Shown here: in pieces, positions 27,666-36,840 of the stretch
Numbering within the stretch: the first letter of the stretch is position 1
Layout: each line of letters begins with the position of its first letter
DNA from: Sarcina sp034439435
GTDB taxonomy: Bacteria; Bacillota; Clostridia; Clostridiales; Clostridiaceae
DNA: 64,000 nt
Assembly (NCBI RefSeq): GCF_034439435.1
Contig: NZ_JAPCKJ010000003.1
Location: forward strand, 124,001 to 188,000
Reading direction: 5' to 3'
Made by a program: the position numbers and the translations under genes
Notes under the pieces: generated by a model
The model's database searches: none
The model's input: the letters and a program-made list of their open reading frames with translations, nothing else
What the model was told of the DNA's origin: nothing

Positions 27666-27734
27666 ATGATAAATCATAAAGGAGATTTTTGTACTGTATC
27701 ACAATATGCAATATTAAAGTCCGACCCACGTTAA
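27666..27734 (+). pseudogene. Possible truncated gene start (22 codons)
   Basis: Plus-strand ATG preceded by GAGAGGTGAT at a good distance, encoding MINHKGDFCTVSQYAILKS and then DPR before TAA. The first residues look like a real N-terminus, but the frame closes at once. A family 2 palindromic repeat starts about 60 bases later. It may be the start of a gene cut by that insertion or by deletion, or a very small gene. I do not recognise it. The surrounding 619-base gap (27367-27985) holds this and the repeat only. Confidence 0.25.
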
Positions 27735-27796
27735 ATAATGTGAATCTAAAAATCAATATTCTCTGAAAAGACTTAGTAAATTCATTAGTAAAAATT

Positions 27797-27960
27797 TAAA
27801 AGGGACTATATCAAAGTAACTTTTTAATAAAACTTACAAATATTACGAAGAAAATATCTAGATAATTTTCAGAATAATGACTATAAATTCTTAGCAAAAT
27901 CTAGTAATTCTCAGAATATTTTTGTAAGTTTTATTATTAAGTTTTGATATAGTCCCATTA
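27797..27960. repeat. Family 2 MITE-like repeat (about 163 bp)
   Basis: Terminal inverted repeat: left GGGACTATATCAAAGTAACT then TTTTAATAAAACTTACAAAT; right TTTGTAAGTTTTATTATTAA then GTTTTGATATAGTCCC. The interior has paired CTAGATAATTTTCAGAATAA and AAATCTAGTAATTCTCAGAA segments. The outer arms match the copy at 19.7 kb closely. Confidence 0.75.
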
Positions 27961-27985
27961 TTAAATATATAAACTATGTATATTT

Positions 27986-28387
27986 CTATTTTATCTCATT
28001 TTCTATTTCTCTTAACCATTTTTCTATTATTTGTTTTTCATGTTGAAATTCTTTATCGTGTCTTTCATAGTTTTGAACAAACTTACTTAATTTATCATAT
28101 AACTTTTCTAATTGCGCATCACTAACTATTGTTTTATTTGAATAAACTTCTCCAGTAGCTTCTCTTTTATTTTTTGCTTCTTCTAAAATAAGTAATAGCT
28201 TTCCTGCTAATTCTCTTTTCCCATCAATTTCTGCTGATATTAAAGCTTTTAATCTTTCTTCAGTATGTTTAGATGTTATATCAAAAAAATCGTCATCTAA
28301 TCCAAATTCCTTTATAAAATTTTTAAATTCCTCAAAATTATTTTCGTTTTCCTTTTCAAAAATATCTTTAATTGCTACATATTTCAT
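27986..28387 (-). CDS. Hypothetical charged helical protein
   Basis: A 133-residue soluble protein, rich in Lys and Glu, predicted mostly helical with a coiled-coil-like C-terminal half (about 85-133: DAQLEKLYDKLSKFVQNYER onward). There is no signal peptide or membrane segment. AGGAGGAG lies 6-7 bases before ATG, so expression is likely. The family is not recognised. It has no same-strand partner within 500 bases on either side; a family 2 repeat lies just past its stop. Confidence 0.72.
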   Translation of the reverse strand: MKYVAIKDIFEKENENNFEEFKNFIKEFGLDDDFFDITSKHTEERLKALISAEIDGKRELAGKLLLILEEAKNKREATGEVYSNKTIVSDAQLEKLYDKLSKFVQNYERHDKEFQHEKQIIEKWLREIENEIK

Positions 28388-28896
28388 ATTAATTCTCCTC
28401 CTAAATTTTCTAATCTATTAAGTTAAATGAGCATTAATACTTTATAATACTTGAATATATAATAATTTTGAATTCAATCGGCAGGCTAATCAAAAATATC
28501 AAATTAAATATTTTTTCTTACTTTCTGTAACTTAAATCATTAATATCGTTGATTAACTTGCCTAAAGCAAAACTTATTATAATTTTTAATTTACAATATA
28601 AAATTCATATAATTCAAAATAGCTAATACTCTTGTAATATTTAGTATTTTTTTCACAATAACCCAATAAATTTCTTTTCGTTCATTATAAAACTTTTTTA
28701 ATGAATAATAAATTTTAAAAACAAATTAAAATATTAGTAAAATTTAAATTTACTAGTATTTTTCTAATATAATATTTCTATCTTTCTATTAATTAATATT
28801 TTAGAAGCATAAAAAATATTAAAATTACAAATTTTTATAATTTCACAAAAATTTCTTTATAATTTTAAATACTTATATCTTTTTCTATTAAATTAG

Positions 28897-28916
28897 AGGG
28901 TGGAAAAATCCACCCT
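28897..28916 (-). terminator. Short GC-rich hairpin after the glycosylasparaginase gene
   Basis: Stem AGGGTGGA / TCCACCCT with a 4-base loop, about 60 bases past the stop at 28977. The T-run on the minus strand is weak, so terminator function is likely but not clean. The rest of the 589-base gap (28388-28976) is AT-rich and holds only the imperfect inverted repeat at 28480-28562. Confidence 0.5.
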
Positions 28917-28976
28917 TCTCCTTACAAAACAATATCTACATGTCCTATTAGTTATATACTAAAATCATCTTGCTCT

Positions 28977-29948
28977 TTAATTTGTAACTAAATTCTTTAC
29001 TGGCAATTTTATTCTTTCTAAATATTTATTAAGCCATTCCTCTGTAGCAACTGAATATAGTGTTTTTCCATTCTCATCTAAGTTTGTAATATAAACTGTT
29101 GGTTCCTCTTCATGAGTAAAAACTGAAAAAGTAAATTCTTTTATGTTTGTTGCAACACCCCATTGTCCATCTTTATTCATAGCAACTACAGATAAATCTC
29201 CTGCTTGTCCTCTTCTTTCAATAAGTTTTCTATTCAAATCAATAATAACCTTATCACAAGCCTCTTGAGGAGTGATGCCTTCTTCCATTAGTCTAACTAT
29301 TTCATAGGAAATGCATCCCTTCATTAAGTCTTCCCCTAAACCAGTAGCCGTTGCTCCTCCAACTTTACTATCAACATAAAACCCTGAGCCTATAACTGGT
29401 GAATCTCCAACTCTTCCTCTCTTTTTCATAAATAATCCACTAGTAGATGTAGCAACAACCATCTTTCCATTTTGATCTAAGGCAATTGCGCCAATAGTAT
29501 CATGTCCATCATATGGGCTTAATCCTTTCTCTAATATTAGCTTCTTCTTTTCCTCATAAAACTCTCTTGCTCTTTCTGTAAGCATATCTTTTTCTTCAAA
29601 GCCCTCTTCCTTTGCATACTCATTAGCTCCTTGTCCAACTAAGAAACAATTCACTTTTCTTTCGCTTAATTTCTTTGCTATAGACACTGGATTTGCGAAA
29701 TTATTAATTGAAGCAACAGCTCCCACATCTAAGGTATCTCCATCCATATAAGCTCCATCTAGTTCAACCTCACAACATTCATTTGGAAGACCTCCATATC
29801 CAACTGATTTAAAAAACTCAAAATCTTCAACAACATTTATGACTTTTTCAACAGCCTCACCTGCACTAAGCCCGCTCTTCATATCTGATTCAATTTCATT
29901 TATTCCGTCTATACCCATTCTCCAAGTTGTTATTACTCCATACTTCAT
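28977..29948 (-). CDS. Glycosylasparaginase (N4-(beta-N-acetylglucosaminyl)-L-asparaginase)
   Basis: N-terminal nucleophile hydrolase that releases aspartate from the GlcNAc-Asn linkage of N-glycans. The precursor (323 residues) self-cleaves before Thr151 in YDGHDTIGAIAL; the HDTIG motif marks true glycosylasparaginases rather than plant-type isoaspartyl peptidases. Downstream substrate-binding residues are seen in KKRGRVGDSPVIGSGFYVD and GGATATGLGEDLMKG. There is no signal peptide, so it should act in the cytosol on imported glycopeptides. It is followed upstream on the same strand by a ROK kinase pseudogene and the GH38 alpha-mannosidase, a set that makes sense for N-glycan breakdown. Confidence 0.92.
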   Translation of the reverse strand: MKYGVITTWRMGIDGINEIESDMKSGLSAGEAVEKVINVVEDFEFFKSVGYGGLPNECCEVELDGAYMDGDTLDVGAVASINNFANPVSIAKKLSERKVNCFLVGQGANEYAKEEGFEEKDMLTERAREFYEEKKKLILEKGLSPYDGHDTIGAIALDQNGKMVVATSTSGLFMKKRGRVGDSPVIGSGFYVDSKVGGATATGLGEDLMKGCISYEIVRLMEEGITPQEACDKVIIDLNRKLIERRGQAGDLSVVAMNKDGQWGVATNIKEFTFSVFTHEEEPTVYITNLDENGKTLYSVATEEWLNKYLERIKLPVKNLVTN

Positions 29949-30039
29949 AAAAAATCCCCCTATAAATTCAAAACTTTTTACTATAAACTTAATCTGCTTA
30001 AGTAATACTCAAGTCTCTCCCCTAATCTAGCACTTAAAT

Positions 30040-30927
30040 TTAACTGATATTTTCAGAAAAGAAATTATAAGCTGAGCCTATAATACCAGCATTATTCTTG
30101 TGCTTGCAAAGGTCTATATTACATTTTACAAACTTCCACTTTGGTATTTTATTTAATGAATTTTCTAATCTTTCTAATAAATCTTCTCTTAAACTTATTC
30201 CGCCACCAATAAGTATTTTTTCTGGATTTAATATTGATGATAAATTATAGATCATTCTAGCAATATTTCCGTACCATTTTTCTATTATTAAGCTTACATT
30301 CACATCATTTTTAGCTTCTTCAAATATATTAGTTCCTAAAACATTTATAGATAAATCTAAACCCATATACTCACAATACATTCTTGAAAGTGCTGTAAAC
30401 GAAGAATTATCACTTAAAGTCATATATCCTTCTTCATCTTTTGTAATCATGTAACAGAATTCTCCCCCTTTGAATTCTTTTCCTCGAATTAAATCCCCAT
30501 TTAGAAATATTCCTCCACCTATACCAGTTCCAATAGTTATACAAATAAAATCGTCACAATTCATTGCACTTCCTGTGAATTTTTCAGCTAGCGCAACACA
30601 ATTAGCATCATTTTCAATTAATACTGGAATATTTAATAGCCTTTCTAAATTTTCTTTTAAAGGATATCCTTCAATAAACCTAAATACTGTGCAATTATTC
30701 ACTACTCCTTTTTTATTATGGACAAACCCAGGAATACTTATAGAAACTCCACTTATGTTTTCTTATTTCTTATATTCATGTACTATTCCTATTAAAGTAT
30801 TGAGAAATTCTTCAATATTTAATTTATTTGTATTTGATTTATTAGCTTTAATAATTTCTCCATCTTCTCTTACTATTCCATGTTTAATAAATGTTCCACC
30901 TACATCTATTGCTACTATTTTTCTCAT
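30040..30927 (-). pseudogene. ROK family sugar kinase/regulator gene with an in-frame stop
   Basis: The full-length reading frame would encode a ROK protein of 295 residues, probably a sugar kinase (glucokinase, N-acetylmannosamine or N-acetylglucosamine kinase type). It starts at 30927 behind GGGGGAAGGG and opens with the phosphate-binding VAIDVGGTFIKHGIVRED. Codon 55 is TAA (30763-30765), in HEYKK-stop-ENISG. After it the frame resumes perfectly: SGVSISIPGFVHNKKG, ENDANCVALAE, ITIGTGIGGGIFLNGDLIRG, GGEFCYM and ILIGGGISLRED. The kinase DxGGT loop is on one side and the catalytic and substrate motifs on the other, so neither piece alone should work. A GTG restart at 30702 is possible but lacks the ATP loop. 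A sequencing error cannot be excluded. Confidence 0.88.
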
Positions 30928-31015
30928 ACCCTTCCCCCTATTTATTAGTTAAACTTAAAATTTGTAAATTTCTTTAATACTTCTACTTTAATTATTGATT
31001 TTTACTAAAAATAGA

Positions 31016-31047
31016 AAAGGCAACCCTCCCTTAAAGGTTGCCTTTTC
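31016..31047 (-). terminator. Terminator after the alpha-mannosidase gene
   Basis: Perfect 11-base stem AAAAGGCAACC / GGTTGCCTTTT, loop CTCCCTTAAA, with a T-run on the minus strand. It separates GH38 from the ROK gene, so these two are not a simple operon. Confidence 0.8.
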
Positions 31048-31174
31048 ATAATACCTAGTTTCCCTAAGCAAGCTATTGCTTGCTATCTTCTTTAAGTAAT
31101 AAGAAGTGTTCTTTTAATTCCCTTATTGTTACTGTTAGTATCATCTTCTATATAAATATTACTTAAATTCTTAG

Positions 31175-34100
31175 TTATTTTAATGTTACTTTTAAAGTAT
31201 GAACTTCAAATGGTTTAAACGTAAGTTCCATTGTTTCTTTGTTTAATTCTTTTCCATCTATGATGTCTTCTATTAAATTAACCATTTCTACGTTAGCATA
31301 TGGAACATTTATATTAACCTTAACTTTAGCATCTTCACCGTGACACTCATATAATCTGATTATCATGTCATCATTATCTTCTGCTTTTTTAATTGTATCA
31401 ATTATTACATTTTCACAATCTATTGAAGCCATTGCTTCTTTAACTAGATTTTCACCTAAGTTTTCACTGTATATTACTTGAATTGGAGCATTAACTTCAT
31501 GAGCTTCATGAACAACATTTCCTTCAATATAATCACCTTTGTGTGGGAATAAGCAATAAGTAAACTCATGCTCTCCTCTATCTGCATTTGGATCTGGATA
31601 TCCTGGGCTTCTTAATAGATTTAAGTCTATCTTAGTTTCTGAAACATTGTGTCCATACTTAGAATCATTTATTAAAGCAATTCCATAATCTCTTTGTGAT
31701 AAATCTACCCATCTTTGAGCACAGATTTCTCCCTTAGCCATATCCCATGAAGTATTTCCATGAGTTGGTCTCTTTATTGTACCAAATTGGATTTCACAAT
31801 CTACTTCTCTAGTATAAACATTAGTATTGAAAGATGTTCTAAGCATCTTACCATTTTCTTTCCAATCAACCTTTGTCCTAAAGTCAATTCTCTTGCTACC
31901 TTCTAAAATACTTATTTCTTGTACTAAAGTAGACTCTCCATACTTGTAGCTTTGTTTAATTGTAGCTTTTGGTCCATCTACAATAACTTCTGATTTTACT
32001 AATTCAAATATTTGAGATGGTCTATCTTCATAAACACCTGAGAAATCCCAGCCATCTCCATTATCTTCATAAACTCTTAGTTCATTTCCTTTTTCATCTC
32101 TTAAAACTTCTTTATTTAATTCTTTATCGAAAACTCTTGAAATTGTTCCATTTTCATTAAACTCAACTTTAACTAATCCATTTTCTAAGTTATTCTCAGA
32201 AACTTTTAAAGTTGAAATTTCACAATATGGCTCAACTTCTTCTTTTCTGATTATTTCTCCACTTAAAGAGTTTAATTGAACCTTTGTCCATCTGTCATAA
32301 AGCTTGATCCATTGTTCTCTGCTCCATGATAATGAGTTGATTAATATAGCTCCTTCTTCTTTACTATCTGCACTTTCTAAAATATCTCTATATAACTTTT
32401 CAGTCATACCTTCTACTTTAGCAAGCATCTTCTCATAAGCTTCTACTGACTCATCATAAACTCTACCTATTGATGAACCTGGAAGAATATCGTGGAATTG
32501 ATATAAAAGAACTTCCTTCCAAACTTTTTCTATTTCAGCTTGAGGATATTCTCCTTTTCCTAAAACCTTAGCTTGCATTGCTGCTAATTCTAAGTTCTTA
32601 ATAGCTATTTCCATCTTTCTGTTATACTTTTTATTTTTACCATGTGTAGTGTAAGTTCCTTGATGTTTCTCTAAGTATAGTTCTCCACTCCACACGCTAT
32701 ATTTATCTATATCTTTTTCTATTCTCTTAAAGAAATTACTTGAAGGCTCTTGCTTAACTGGAGCTATTCCATTTATATTTCTTTCTCTTCTTAATCTTTC
32801 TAAGTGTTCCTCTCCAGGACCACCGCCTCCATCACCAATTCCAAATAGCATTAAGCACTCATCTGATAAACCTTTATCTAAGAAAGCTTTCTCTGATTTA
32901 GCAACTGCTCTTGGTGCGGCTGAACTATTATAAGTTCCTTCTGGTGGCATATGTGATAATACCTTACTTCCATCTAATCCTTCCCATAAAAATGTATGAT
33001 GTGGGAATTGATTGTGATTGTTCCATGATAATTTAATTGTCATGAAATAATCTACGCCACTCTTTTTAAGAATTTGTGGAAGAGCTGCTGAATATCCAAA
33101 TACGTCTGGAAGCCATAAAGTATCCATTTCTTTTTTAAACTCTTCTCTAAAGTATCTCTTTCCATATAGTAATTGTCTTACTAAAGATTCTCCTGATGGA
33201 ACGTTAGTATCGGGTTCAACCCACATACCTCCTTGAGCTTCCCATCTTCCCTCTTCTATTTTTTCTTTAATTCTTGCATATAAATCTGGGTAGTATTCCT
33301 TCATCCACTCATAAATTTGAGGTTGGCTTGCTCCAAATACATACTCAGGATATTTTTCCATATTAGCTAAAACTGTTGAATATGTTCTAGCACCTTTTCT
33401 TATAGTTTCTCTTATTGGCCATAACCAAGCCAAATCTATATGAGCATGTCCAATAGCTGAAACTGAAAGTGAAGGATCTCCACCTTTTTTATCTAATTCT
33501 TTCTTTAATATTTCTCTAGCTTTTTTAACTTCTTCTTCATTTAGGATTGTAACCTCTTGTTGAGTAACAACTCCATCCTTTAAGAAATCACATCCACTCA
33601 TTCCAGTTTTAATACTTAATACCTTTGATGCTTCATAAAGAGCATTTAATATAGTATGGTATCTAGCACTCTCTTCTGGAAGTTGATTCATAAGTTCATG
33701 TAAAACCTCTATATCGTAGTAAAGAGCTTTTACTTCTTCATTACAAGTTGCAATATATGCATCTTTTATAATTCCATTGTCTCTATATTTACCGAATAAG
33801 TCATTACAAGCACAATCTGCCCATACATCAATGACTTCTCCACCAAGAGCTCTATCAAACATAGGAACTTCTCTCTTACCAGGCATTCCCAGACTTAAAT
33901 CAAACTCTGAATTTAAAGTTGTAAGACCTCTCATAGGAGCTCCTTTTTCATCTACAACAAAGGCTTCTCCACTTACATCTATTAAAAGAACAATCTTTTC
34001 TCCCTCACAACTTGCTGGTACTTCTCCCTTGAAGTTAAACCAACCACAGTCCCAAAGTTCTCCCCAAGACTCTCCTATAACTCCTTTTTTATGCTCTCCA

Positions 34101-34243
34101 GTTAATCTATTTTCATAACTTACTGGTTCCTTAGTGATATACATATCTATGTCTAAAGGTGCAACCACATTATATATTGCCTTCTCTAACTTCTCACACA
34201 AACCGTTTACAATATTCTTACGTTCATTTATCTGAAATAACAT
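31175..34243 (-). CDS. GH38 alpha-mannosidase
   Basis: Cytosolic zinc-dependent alpha-mannosidase, 1022 residues, which trims mannose from N-glycan fragments. The barrel begins with AIGHAHIDLAWLWPIRETIR (near residue 262; His and Asp are zinc ligands), continues with MWVEPDTNVPSGESLVRQLL, and carries the nucleophile Asp in TLWLPDVFGYSAALPQILKK (near 372). HHTFLWEGLDGSKVLSHMPP follows, then the C-terminal beta domains with the usual LNSLSWSREQW-type start. It has no signal peptide. The ATG at 34243 is supported by a purine-rich GGGGTGAG a few bases upstream. Neighbours include glycosylasparaginase and a GH20 enzyme, consistent with N-glycan use. Confidence 0.95.
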   Translation of the reverse strand: MLFQINERKNIVNGLCEKLEKAIYNVVAPLDIDMYITKEPVSYENRLTGEHKKGVIGESWGELWDCGWFNFKGEVPASCEGEKIVLLIDVSGEAFVVDEKGAPMRGLTTLNSEFDLSLGMPGKREVPMFDRALGGEVIDVWADCACNDLFGKYRDNGIIKDAYIATCNEEVKALYYDIEVLHELMNQLPEESARYHTILNALYEASKVLSIKTGMSGCDFLKDGVVTQQEVTILNEEEVKKAREILKKELDKKGGDPSLSVSAIGHAHIDLAWLWPIRETIRKGARTYSTVLANMEKYPEYVFGASQPQIYEWMKEYYPDLYARIKEKIEEGRWEAQGGMWVEPDTNVPSGESLVRQLLYGKRYFREEFKKEMDTLWLPDVFGYSAALPQILKKSGVDYFMTIKLSWNNHNQFPHHTFLWEGLDGSKVLSHMPPEGTYNSSAAPRAVAKSEKAFLDKGLSDECLMLFGIGDGGGGPGEEHLERLRRERNINGIAPVKQEPSSNFFKRIEKDIDKYSVWSGELYLEKHQGTYTTHGKNKKYNRKMEIAIKNLELAAMQAKVLGKGEYPQAEIEKVWKEVLLYQFHDILPGSSIGRVYDESVEAYEKMLAKVEGMTEKLYRDILESADSKEEGAILINSLSWSREQWIKLYDRWTKVQLNSLSGEIIRKEEVEPYCEISTLKVSENNLENGLVKVEFNENGTISRVFDKELNKEVLRDEKGNELRVYEDNGDGWDFSGVYEDRPSQIFELVKSEVIVDGPKATIKQSYKYGESTLVQEISILEGSKRIDFRTKVDWKENGKMLRTSFNTNVYTREVDCEIQFGTIKRPTHGNTSWDMAKGEICAQRWVDLSQRDYGIALINDSKYGHNVSETKIDLNLLRSPGYPDPNADRGEHEFTYCLFPHKGDYIEGNVVHEAHEVNAPIQVIYSENLGENLVKEAMASIDCENVIIDTIKKAEDNDDMIIRLYECHGEDAKVKVNINVPYANVEMVNLIEDIIDGKELNKETMELTFKPFEVHTLKVTLK

Positions 34244-34364
34244 TCATCTCACCCCTTGATAAATTTAAAACTTATAAAATAAATCTTTAGAGCTGTACAT
34301 TAATAACCAAAATTAATGAGCTTCTTTTCTTTAGATTCATCTATATTCTATATTTTAAAGATAT

Positions 34365-34394
34365 CTTATAAGCAATTAAGTGTAAAGTGGACAA
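34365..34394 (-). promoter_or_regulatory. Putative promoter of the alpha-mannosidase gene
   Basis: On the minus strand TTGTCC (34394-34389) is followed after 18 bases by TATAAG (34370-34365), about 120 bases before the start codon. Similarity to the sigma-A consensus is moderate. Confidence 0.35.
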
Positions 34395-34458
34395 ATATTA
34401 GTTTTATGGTTCATATTTTTAATAGTTAAATTTTGTACAAAAATATATTTAAATATAA

Positions 34459-34600
34459 AATAAATAAGACCAAGGTTAGGGAAAATTTTAGAACCTAAAC
34501 CTTGATCTCAATTTATTTAAAAAGGATTAAAAAAAGCATTTTATAGTTAATACTAATTTGCGGAAGAAGTTAATTCTATAAAATTATATAATTTAATCCT
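34459..34600 (-). terminator. Two terminator-like hairpins after the rubrerythrin gene
   Basis: The first, close to the stop, is a long nested hairpin at 34520-34600 with outer AAGGATTAAA / TTTAATCCTT and inner ATTTTATA / TATAAAAT. The second (34464-34512) pairs GACCAAGGTTAGG with CCTAAACCTTGATC around an AT-rich loop. One or both should end the rubrerythrin transcript. Confidence 0.45.
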
Positions 34601-34615
34601 TGTTAAATACTATAA

Positions 34616-35155
34616 TTAAAATTTATCACAAACTATTTCAAAATATGATTTTGGATGATGGCAAACAGGACATTTTTCTGGAGCTTCTGTTGCTTCTAAA
34701 ATAAATCCACAGTTTTGACATCTCCACAACTCTTTTTCATCCTTTTTAAATATTTCACCATCTTTTAACAGATTATGTAACTCTAGATATCTTTCTTCGT
34801 GATGCTTTTCTATTTCTCCTACTTTTTCTAGTATGAATGCTATTTCATTAAAGCCTTCTTCTCTTGCTTCTTTTGCAAATTGAGCATACATATCTGTCCA
34901 CTCATAGTTTTCTCCACCTGCTGCATCTTTTAAGTTATCTACAGTTTCACCAACTGTACCATCATGTAAAAACTTAAACCAAATCTTTGCATGAGCCATT
35001 TCATTATGCGCAGTCTCTTCAAAAATATCAGCTATTTTATTATACCCTTGTCTTCTAGCTTTTTCTGCATAAAAGGTATATTTGTTTCTTGCTTGTGACT
35101 CGCCAGCAAAAGCCGTCAAAAGATTTTTTTCTGTTTTACTTCCTTTTAGCTCCAT
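34616..35155 (-). CDS. Rubrerythrin
   Basis: Non-haem di-iron peroxidase of 179 residues that protects anaerobes against hydrogen peroxide. The N-terminal four-helix bundle shows the ligand motifs AFAGESQARNKY, FEETAHNEMAHAKIW and ILEKVGEIEKHHEERY. The C-terminal rubredoxin-like domain (about 143-175) has two CxxC pairs, CQNCGF and CPVCHHP. The ATG at 35155 (protein MELKGSKTEKN) is chosen because GAGGTG lies 7 bases before it; a GTG nine bases upstream overlaps that site. It is monocistronic. The fusion order (di-iron domain, then rubredoxin) is classical rubrerythrin, not the reverse type. Confidence 0.95.
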   Translation of the reverse strand: MELKGSKTEKNLLTAFAGESQARNKYTFYAEKARRQGYNKIADIFEETAHNEMAHAKIWFKFLHDGTVGETVDNLKDAAGGENYEWTDMYAQFAKEAREEGFNEIAFILEKVGEIEKHHEERYLELHNLLKDGEIFKKDEKELWRCQNCGFILEATEAPEKCPVCHHPKSYFEIVCDKF

Positions 35156-35323
35156 AAATTTCACCTCAAAAATTAAATTTTATAGTTTATTAATTTCCAT
35201 TTCTAATAAACATAAATACAATTTAATTTTTCCCTTTTTGAGGTTTTATATTCTAAATTCCCTCTTAAAATTTTTAGCTAAATTCAAACAAAATTCTTCT
35301 TAAATAAAGACAACCCATAATTT

Positions 35324-36466
35324 TTATATATTACTCATAAATAAATCTACTAAACTTTTATCACTATAAAAACCTAAATTCTTTAAACTATTATCAATCG
35401 CATTTAAGACTATAGCTATACTTTCAATTCTTGCATTTTCTCCCATATGTCCTATTCTTAATAACTTATTCTCATATTTATCTAAGGATGTTGACATTAA
35501 TACATTATACTCTTTGTTTAAATAATCTCTTAATTTTAAAGCATCTATTTCTTCTGGTATTTCAACAGCTGTAACTGTATTTGAATATCCATTTTCTAAG
35601 AATAAATTTAAACCATATTCTTTTAGTGCTTTTCTAGTTGCCTCTCCAATTTTTCTGTGTCTTTCAATAATCTCTTCTTTTCCTTCATCTAAAATATTAT
35701 CTATAGCAACTCTAAGTGATATAATATCGCTTGTTGGCATTGTATATGGGAACCATTTATCTTTGTAGTAATTTTTCCATATATTTAAATTACAATAAAA
35801 TCCAGCCACTGGAGTTTCTCTATTTTCCATAGCTTCTCTTGCATCATCACTTATACTTACCATAGTCAATCCTGGCTCTGCTGAAAATGCCTTTTGTGAA
35901 CCTCCTAAGGCTATATCAATCTTCCACTCATCGACCCTTAACTCTTCTCCTACCATTCCAGAAACAGAATCAACAACAGTTAAAATTCCATAACTTTTAA
36001 GTAAAGGACAAATCTTATCTACTGGATTTAAAACACCAGTTGGAGTATCACAATGAACAATAGTAGCATATTTAAAATCATTATTTTCCTTTAAAAATTT
36101 AGATAAAGCTTCAACATCAATCTCATTAGTATAGTCTCCTGAAAAATAAGTTACTTCTCCACCATACATAGTTACAAATCCATCAAACCATCTTCCATAT
36201 AATCCATTATCAAGTACTAAAACCCTATCTCCCTTTTCAGTTATGGATGCACATGCTGCTTCTAGTCCTAAAATTCCCTCTCCACAAAGTATATAGCAAT
36301 CATTTTTTGTATTTATAATTTCTCCAAATCTATCACATGTCTCCTTATAAAACTCAACAAACTCTAAATCCACATCTGGATTAGTAGTTTTTAAAGCTCT
36401 AGCCATTCTAGTATTTTCACTTAAATTAGTAGGTCCCGGTGTATAAATTATCTTATTACAGTTCAT
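35324..36466 (-). CDS. Class V aminotransferase (serine-pyruvate / alanine-glyoxylate type)
   Basis: PLP-dependent fold-type I aminotransferase of 380 residues. It opens IIYTPGPTNLSENTRMAR, has the PLP-contact segment CGEGILGLEAACAS, the Asp contact in LTVVDSVSGMVGEE, and the Schiff-base lysine in IALGGSQKAFSAEPGLTM (about 193-210). This is the serine-pyruvate / alanine-glyoxylate / phosphonopyruvate-related subgroup, and the amino donor cannot be fixed by sequence alone. GGGAGGAA lies 7-8 bases before ATG. It is flanked by rubrerythrin and by a repeat-filled gap, with no evident pathway partner. Confidence 0.9.
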   Translation of the reverse strand: MNCNKIIYTPGPTNLSENTRMARALKTTNPDVDLEFVEFYKETCDRFGEIINTKNDCYILCGEGILGLEAACASITEKGDRVLVLDNGLYGRWFDGFVTMYGGEVTYFSGDYTNEIDVEALSKFLKENNDFKYATIVHCDTPTGVLNPVDKICPLLKSYGILTVVDSVSGMVGEELRVDEWKIDIALGGSQKAFSAEPGLTMVSISDDAREAMENRETPVAGFYCNLNIWKNYYKDKWFPYTMPTSDIISLRVAIDNILDEGKEEIIERHRKIGEATRKALKEYGLNLFLENGYSNTVTAVEIPEEIDALKLRDYLNKEYNVLMSTSLDKYENKLLRIGHMGENARIESIAIVLNAIDNSLKNLGFYSDKSLVDLFMSNI

Positions 36467-36561
36467 GATTTATTCCTCCCAATAAGTTCTCAATTTTATA
36501 TATTTATAAAATACCATATCATATGAAAACTTCAAATTATACCGATACAAACTTATATTTT

Positions 36562-36658
36562 TTAATATTAGGCGCTGTTTTAAACTAGTATTGATTTTTA
36601 GTTAGGTCTGAAGGACTAGCTAAAATCAACATTCACATAAAACATAGCCTAATATTAA
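36562..36658. repeat. Short family 1 repeat with perfect ends (97 bp)
   Basis: The outermost 11 bases TTAATATTAGG (36562-36572) and CCTAATATTAA (36648-36658) are exact reverse complements. Inner arms TTTTAAACTAGTATTGATTT and AAAATCAACATTCACATAAA pair imperfectly; the linker is AGGTCTGAAGGACTAGC. Confidence 0.78.
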
Positions 36659-36688
36659 GATTATTAAAATTAAAAAATATAATAAAAA

Positions 36689-36787
36689 GAGGCTGTGTCA
36701 AAATTCAATAACAAATACTATAAAAATATCTAAAGTAACTTTCTAGATATATTCATAAAATTTATTTAATGATTTGATCCCAGCCTC
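36689..36787. repeat. Family 2-like inverted repeat downstream of GH20
   Basis: GAGGCTGTGTCAAAATTCAA at the left pairs imperfectly with ATGATTTGATCCCAGCCTC at the right, with inner CTAAAGTAACTTTCTAGATA. It lies 50 bases past the GH20 stop and can double as a terminator. Confidence 0.55.
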
Positions 36788-36840
36788 AAAGACTTATCTT
36801 ATTAAGATAAATTGACTAATCTTTTATAATTCAGTTCAAC

